This document shows, piece by piece, positions 58,486 through 64,000 of a stretch of 64,000 bases of DNA. Position 1 is the first letter of the stretch. Every line of letters begins with the position of its first letter. The notes below the pieces were generated by a model. The model worked only from the letters and a program-made list of their open reading frames with translations, made no database searches and was not told the origin of the DNA. The translations under genes and the position numbers were made by a program. Source of the stretch: Silurus meridionalis (Eukaryota > Chordata > Actinopteri > Siluriformes > Siluridae); contig NC_060896.1 in NCBI RefSeq assembly GCF_014805685.1, positions 10,194,889 to 10,258,888 on the forward strand, written 5' to 3'.

Positions 58486-61400
58486 GTAATCAACAGCTTA
58501 CATTGACTGTGTGAAAGTGATGGCATGATGATATAGGGTAATGCAAATCCATGGACATGGGTTTGAGAATTAAATAGAATTCATTCTAACCTAATATTTA
58601 TGACTAATCATGCCAATAAACCTTTGATAAGCAATTTTGCTTATTACTGACTTACAATGATTACATTCATTTTAGTCTCTCATATTTTAGCAGCAGTGGG
58701 TTAAGAATCATACATATTATGGCCATATACAGTAGATAGCATAGATGACAATGCAGTGTAAAGTGTACAGAATAAATTAGAATACCATAAAACAAATATA
58801 GCGCTTATTACATCATCACATAAGCCCATGTAGGTGTAGATTCTGAACCCTGAAAATGAGGCTCAACAGCCAAGCCAAATGACAGAGTTTAGAGGTGCTG
58901 CAGCAGCCTGTCCATACTCAGATATTTCTCAGCCACATGTGACGGCCCTTAATTTAGCTGGTGGTGCTGGACTGAAGGACAGATAATGAGGCTTTGTTAG
59001 AGTGAAAGGTCATGTTGAGAGGAGAACAGGGGGTCGTCGTGTGAGAGCCGGGAAATCCTGGCACACAGAAAACGGCATTATGCTACAAATTACCTGCTGG
59101 TATTAGTGTCACCCACAGCCCAATCATTTTCTCGGCTGGATCAATCAGAGCTGGGGTCTAGCTGCCTCTCCTCTGGGGGCCTGTCCTGGCAATTAGCTAT
59201 TGATTTCTTTTAGCCCTTTATTTTCTGAGGCTGAAGCTCCAGTCAGTTATGCAGCACACAGTACTGGCTTTGACACGCTCACACGTTCACACCTGAACCG
59301 AGAAAGGCATCTTGTCAGAAGGTGAGGGAATGAAACAAGGGTTGCAGTCAGTGACCAGTCACCACAAGAAAGAAGATAAACTGTGGTTGAAGAAGCTGTG
59401 ATTAAGGTCACTGCTATGAGGAGAAACACCTGAGCAACGCCATCGCAAGGTCATTTTAACACTCTACACTGTGTTATGTCCTGTAAGTGTATATTTACTA
59501 AAGCAGTCACAGAGAGAAAATAATATGATGGTGCATTATGGAGTGTATGTCAGTGCTTTGGTGTGTTTAATTCCTTCTTTCAGCCAAAGTTTCATATACT
59601 GTATCTTCTAAAGTCATAGATGCTTCAGGAACAGACCACATGATGTAATTTGGGCATTTCATAAGCAACTTTTCCATTTCCATGTGTACAGCTTACCATG
59701 AACACTTTTTTCTTTTTTTTTTTTTAAACATTGTTTAAACCAACAAAATTATTTGATTATGGTATCAGGTTTTAGAGTCAGACTTAAAAAATAAAAATAA
59801 AACAAGGTACCTCAAAATATACATCATAGATTTACCATTTACAGGATTATTGGAAGAAACTTATCTGATACACAGACATAGACTACCAGCAAAATGGGAT
59901 GCCTCAGGGAACCTGGAACTTCACAGAGTTTTAGCCATGCTTGAGATATGCTTTCTTTCCTTTAAGTCTTCCAGGGAACACACAAGGATATTTCTGTTAC
60001 CTAATTAACTGCATAGACAAAAAGGACAGTATAAACACTGCAAATTCTCTTCAGTGACTATATCACAGTGGTTACAATGTCAGCAAACCTCTCAAGATCC
60101 ATCCCTCCTTAATAAGTTATTACAATAAAACTGTTCATGTGGTACAAATGCCATCCAGTAATTTCAATACCAGCAAACTATTTTTTTAAATTTCAGTTAT
60201 TCCTGATTGACACCTGATCTATGTGTCATGCAAAATAAAGTCTACGATTTGCTCATCCAATCCAATGGCAGACTATAAATCAATATAATGAGATACAGAT
60301 TCTCAAAGTTGAATTTTGGATTGAAACACAGACACATAAAGTTAACCATTAGAAAAAAACATGGAAACAATATAATGTTGAAAAGGAATATAATGAGAAA
60401 TACATCGGCTCCTCAAAAAAACAAAATAAAAATGTTCATAAAATGGCCAGTTTTAGGCAAACGTGGCCAGAAATAAAAAATAAAAAAAAATGTAGAAAAG
60501 TTTGAAATATGGGCCAGTAATTCAGCTTTTATAAATCCTTCACATACTGTACAACACCTTAAACGTCTAATTAAGATCACAGCAGTATGTAGTTCAAAAA
60601 GTATGTTAAATAAGAAACCTCGCACTATAGGCCATTGCTTATTTGCTATCAGGGAAATGCACAAGGGCCACTGCTGTCAGTCAGTCTTTACTTTAATCTT
60701 CACTAAAGAAACGAATGGTAATAAAATAGAGCTCAGATTGAAGCACAGAACCTCCTGCATGTACCTTTCTACCAAGGAGTTACACTTAAAATCAAGGTGA
60801 AGAGCCCTGAGTGCATTTAATCTCTGTCCATTCTAACTGCCTGTCTTTCATTTAAAAAGCCATTTTAACTTCATTGAGCCTGAATATTCTTTAGTTTAAT
60901 ACAGTCAAACTAGAAAATGTATGATCAACCCACCAGTTCGGCCACAGCTTCTGTTTTATTCATTTTTATAATTTACAGAAACAGGAGAATGAAGACAGTG
61001 TGCTAAACACAAACAGGTTATGCATGCCAATTTTTGTTTTTTTTGGTTTGCTTCAGTAGCATGACCTAAACACCACTCCAAAATAAAACCATATTTTTAC
61101 CATTATTTTTATACAAAGTGGCTTAATATTTACTAAAGAAAAATGTTTTTTTTTTTTTATGTAGACCTGCCACTCCATTTACATGGCCCACGCAGAGCAC
61201 ACTGCGAAAAGGGCAGAATACCTCTGCTTTATGTCATTCTTCAGCATTATTAAATTGAAATTCATACACTATTCACCACAACTGTGTCCAAAAAGGAAAA
61301 CGTTTACTGAAGATGAATGAATGAAAGGTGTTAAAAAAACATTTTGAGTAGCAATATCACTGGGCCCAATGACTCTAAGATTCTGATACAGTGAGAACTT

Positions 61401-61510
61401 ATTAGATATATTAGTGCTATAGTTCCCTAACTGGAAAACACAAATTACTTTACTAGGGGCAAACTGAATTCAGGATTCACCTTTATTAAAAAAAGAATAT
61501 TTCAAATACA
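58486..61510. other. Intronic sequence, no gene recognised
   Basis: 58860-59240 is repeat-free, with higher G+C and a run including AATTAGCTATTGATTTC, and is a conserved non-coding candidate. 59250-61510 is AT-rich with A/T homopolymers (59712-59725, 61146-61159). No exon seen. Confidence 0.35.
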
Positions 61511-61514
61511 GATA

Positions 61515-62055
61515 CACAATATGGACAAAAGTTTTGGGACACCTGACTTTTCCAGTTATATGTTATATAAACTGTAATAACAAAATTACACAATTGTATA
61601 GACTGTCTTTGGATGCTGTAGCCTTAAATTTTCACTTTACTTGAACTAGAAGTCCCAGACCTGTTTCAGCATGACAACGCCCTTGTGCACAAAGTCAGCT
61701 ACATAAAGATGGTTTATGGATCGGAGTGAAAGCAAGCATCATGAGATATGGTTTATGGTTTGGAGTGGAAGATCCTGAGTGGCTGCTATAGAGCTTTGAC
61801 CTCAATCCTATTCTAGCTCTATTTGGATTGGAAACCCGCCGGCATTTCAGGCCTCCTGAAATACAACAGTATCAACAATAACAATAACAGACTTACTAAT
61901 GCCCTAATGGCTGAATGAGCAAAAATCTCATTCCAAAAACTACATTCCAAAATTCTAGTGGAACATCTTTGAACAAAAGTGTAAGTTATTATAACAATAA
62001 ATTGGACCTAAATGTGTAATAATATAAAAAAAAAGCTCATATGAAACTTTTGTCC

Positions 62056-62060
<5 letters not shown>
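61515..62060 (+). mobile_element. Tc1-derived MITE, both termini present (about 545 bp)
   Basis: Left terminus TATGGACAAAAGTTTTGGGA (61519) and inverse right terminus ACTTTTGTCCAT (62047-62058). Interior carries the transposase remnant FQHDNALVHKVS in the plus frame (about 61664-61700) and later ALMAE-type C-terminal sequence, with stops. Internally deleted relative to an autonomous Tc1 (about 1.5 kb). It is the reference copy here for the fragments at 19264, 21962, 28290, 28700 and 43450. Confidence 0.82.
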
Positions 62061-62138
<78 letters not shown>

Positions 62139-62140
62139 AT
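62060..62140. repeat. (TA)n(CA)n microsatellite
   Basis: About 32 TA units then CA units, adjoining the right end of the Tc1-derived MITE. Confidence 0.97.
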
Positions 62141-62899
62141 ATATATAATTTCTTGCAGCTTTTCAGTTACCAGTTTTACAGTCCTCCGTTTTACCCCAGG
62201 GCACACAGAGGCACTCACTCGTTCTCAATGGGACCTTTGAAAAGAAGTAGCAAAGCAGCAAAGCAGTGCCGATTCATCTTCCGTCAGCCCAGCACAGCTT
62301 TGAAAGCAAGACGAAACCTGCTGTGCACATCTGCACCGGAGAAAAGCATCCATCTCACCAAGAAGAGACGAAAGGCCAAGCACTACCCACGTACCCACTG
62401 TGCACACCTGCGCACATAATGCACTACGCTTTCATACAAAGTGCATGTATATTATATATACAATGCACACCTGTACGAGGATGGATTGTCATAGAAGGAC
62501 TTGCAGTCATTCCCTAGTGAGCAAGTTCTGTTGACTCTATTATGAGCCTTAGGAGTCAGAGATAATGATAAGTTCTTAGAGGTGTAGCAGTGTAAACCTG
62601 TTCATTACCATATTGGAGACATGCATATTTTATCTCCTAGGTTTACAATGAAACTCTAATGATCGCTTTCTTTGAAAGATAAGGAGTTAACAAAAAATCA
62701 CTTTCTTTGGTTTTGGTGTATTTTGTTGTTTACTGTAAATGTAATGAGTTGTAATTATATTGGCCAGAGTGGTAGTTTGGGGTTACATGCATCCCCAATA
62801 GTGACTTGTTTCCGCAGTTGCATATGAACAAAGAGTGTGCAATTGGCAATATCAATATGTATTTTTTTTATCATATCACTGTAAGAGACAATACAAATG
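62141..62899. other. Intronic sequence, nothing recognised
   Basis: Overlapping open frames at 62153-62517 on both strands lack domains. Confidence 0.4.
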
Positions 62900-63165
62900 C
62901 ACAAGAGTGACTGCTGCCTCACAGCGCCAGTGTCCCTGGTTTGATCCTGAGTACAGGATACTGTCTGTGTGGTTTCCTAAAAGTTCTCTGATTTCCTTTC
63001 ACCGCCAAAACCATGGCAGTAGTTGGATTGGAGATGGATTAGCTATATTAAATTGTCCCTGGGTGCAAATGTGTGTGCATGGTGCACTGTATCCCATCCA
63101 GGGTGTATTTCCAGCTCATGCCCATGCTGTGATATCACACCACAGAGTGATACTGAAAAATGGAC
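62900..63165 (+). repeat. Dispersed teleost repeat, decayed (copy 3)
   Basis: Motifs in order: CTCACAGCGCCAGTGTCCCT, TTTGATCCTGAGTACAGGAT, TTAAATTGTCCCTGGGTG, TGCATGGTGCACTGTATCCC and ATCCAGGGTGTATTTCCAGC. The best preserved of the three copies in the window. Confidence 0.7.
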
Positions 63166-63253
63166 AAAATGCAGCTATCAATAGCAATATGACACTACCA
63201 CCAGCAATCACATATAAATTCCAGTTAGGAAGACACTCACAAGACTCCAAATA

Positions 63254-64000
<747 letters not shown>

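Overview
This is non-repetitive-to-repeat-rich vertebrate nuclear DNA, almost certainly from a ray-finned (teleost) fish. The reasons are abundant (CA)n, (TA)n and tetranucleotide microsatellites, Tc1-like and hAT transposons of teleost type, an L2 LINE with a partner tRNA-derived SINE sharing its 3' tail, and overall high A+T. The repeat mix looks otophysan (catfish/characin/cyprinid-like), but I cannot fix the order from sequence alone. There are no bacterial or phage features, operons, CRISPR arrays or ribosomal RNA genes.

The one host-gene segment I can support is a single coding exon on the minus strand (22236-22414). It has consensus splice sites on both sides and encodes 59 codons of a cadherin EC2 repeat that I recognise as T-cadherin (cdh13). 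Everything else is best read as two very large cdh13 introns: 22415-64000 lies upstream and 1-22235 downstream in the direction of transcription. No other cdh13 exon was found, which fits the very long introns of this gene in other vertebrates.

The introns are filled with mobile DNA. The best-preserved elements are a Tc1 element with ~204 bp IR/DR termini (17704-19255; transposase broken by two stops and a 9-bp loss) and a second Tc1-type element whose transposase has DD37E spacing (55778-57338; TRT-like; two frameshifts). There are also a hAT element with a perfect 8-bp target duplication (36154-38229), itself split by a TA-flanked MITE (37285-37827), and an internally deleted hAT with an 8-bp duplication (25026-26053). 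A 603-bp TA-flanked MITE (8402-9004) completes this set. Decayed material includes a Tc1 on the minus strand (1705-2690), a Tc1 N-terminal remnant (16500-17000), at least six fragments of another Tc1 family, L2 and other LINE 3' ends, five copies of an L2-mobilised SINE, and a tRNA-Glu-derived SINE that has lost its B box.

Between the repeats are stretches without open frames or recognisable repeats. Some (9740-10560, 13540-13800, 24480-24800, 54720-54900, 58860-59240) look compositionally like conserved non-coding elements, but this needs alignment. I found no convincing undescribed biological system. The most interesting items are the nested hAT/MITE, the DD37E element, the visible SINE-LINE tail sharing, and the poly(T)/transposon environment around the cdh13 exon.
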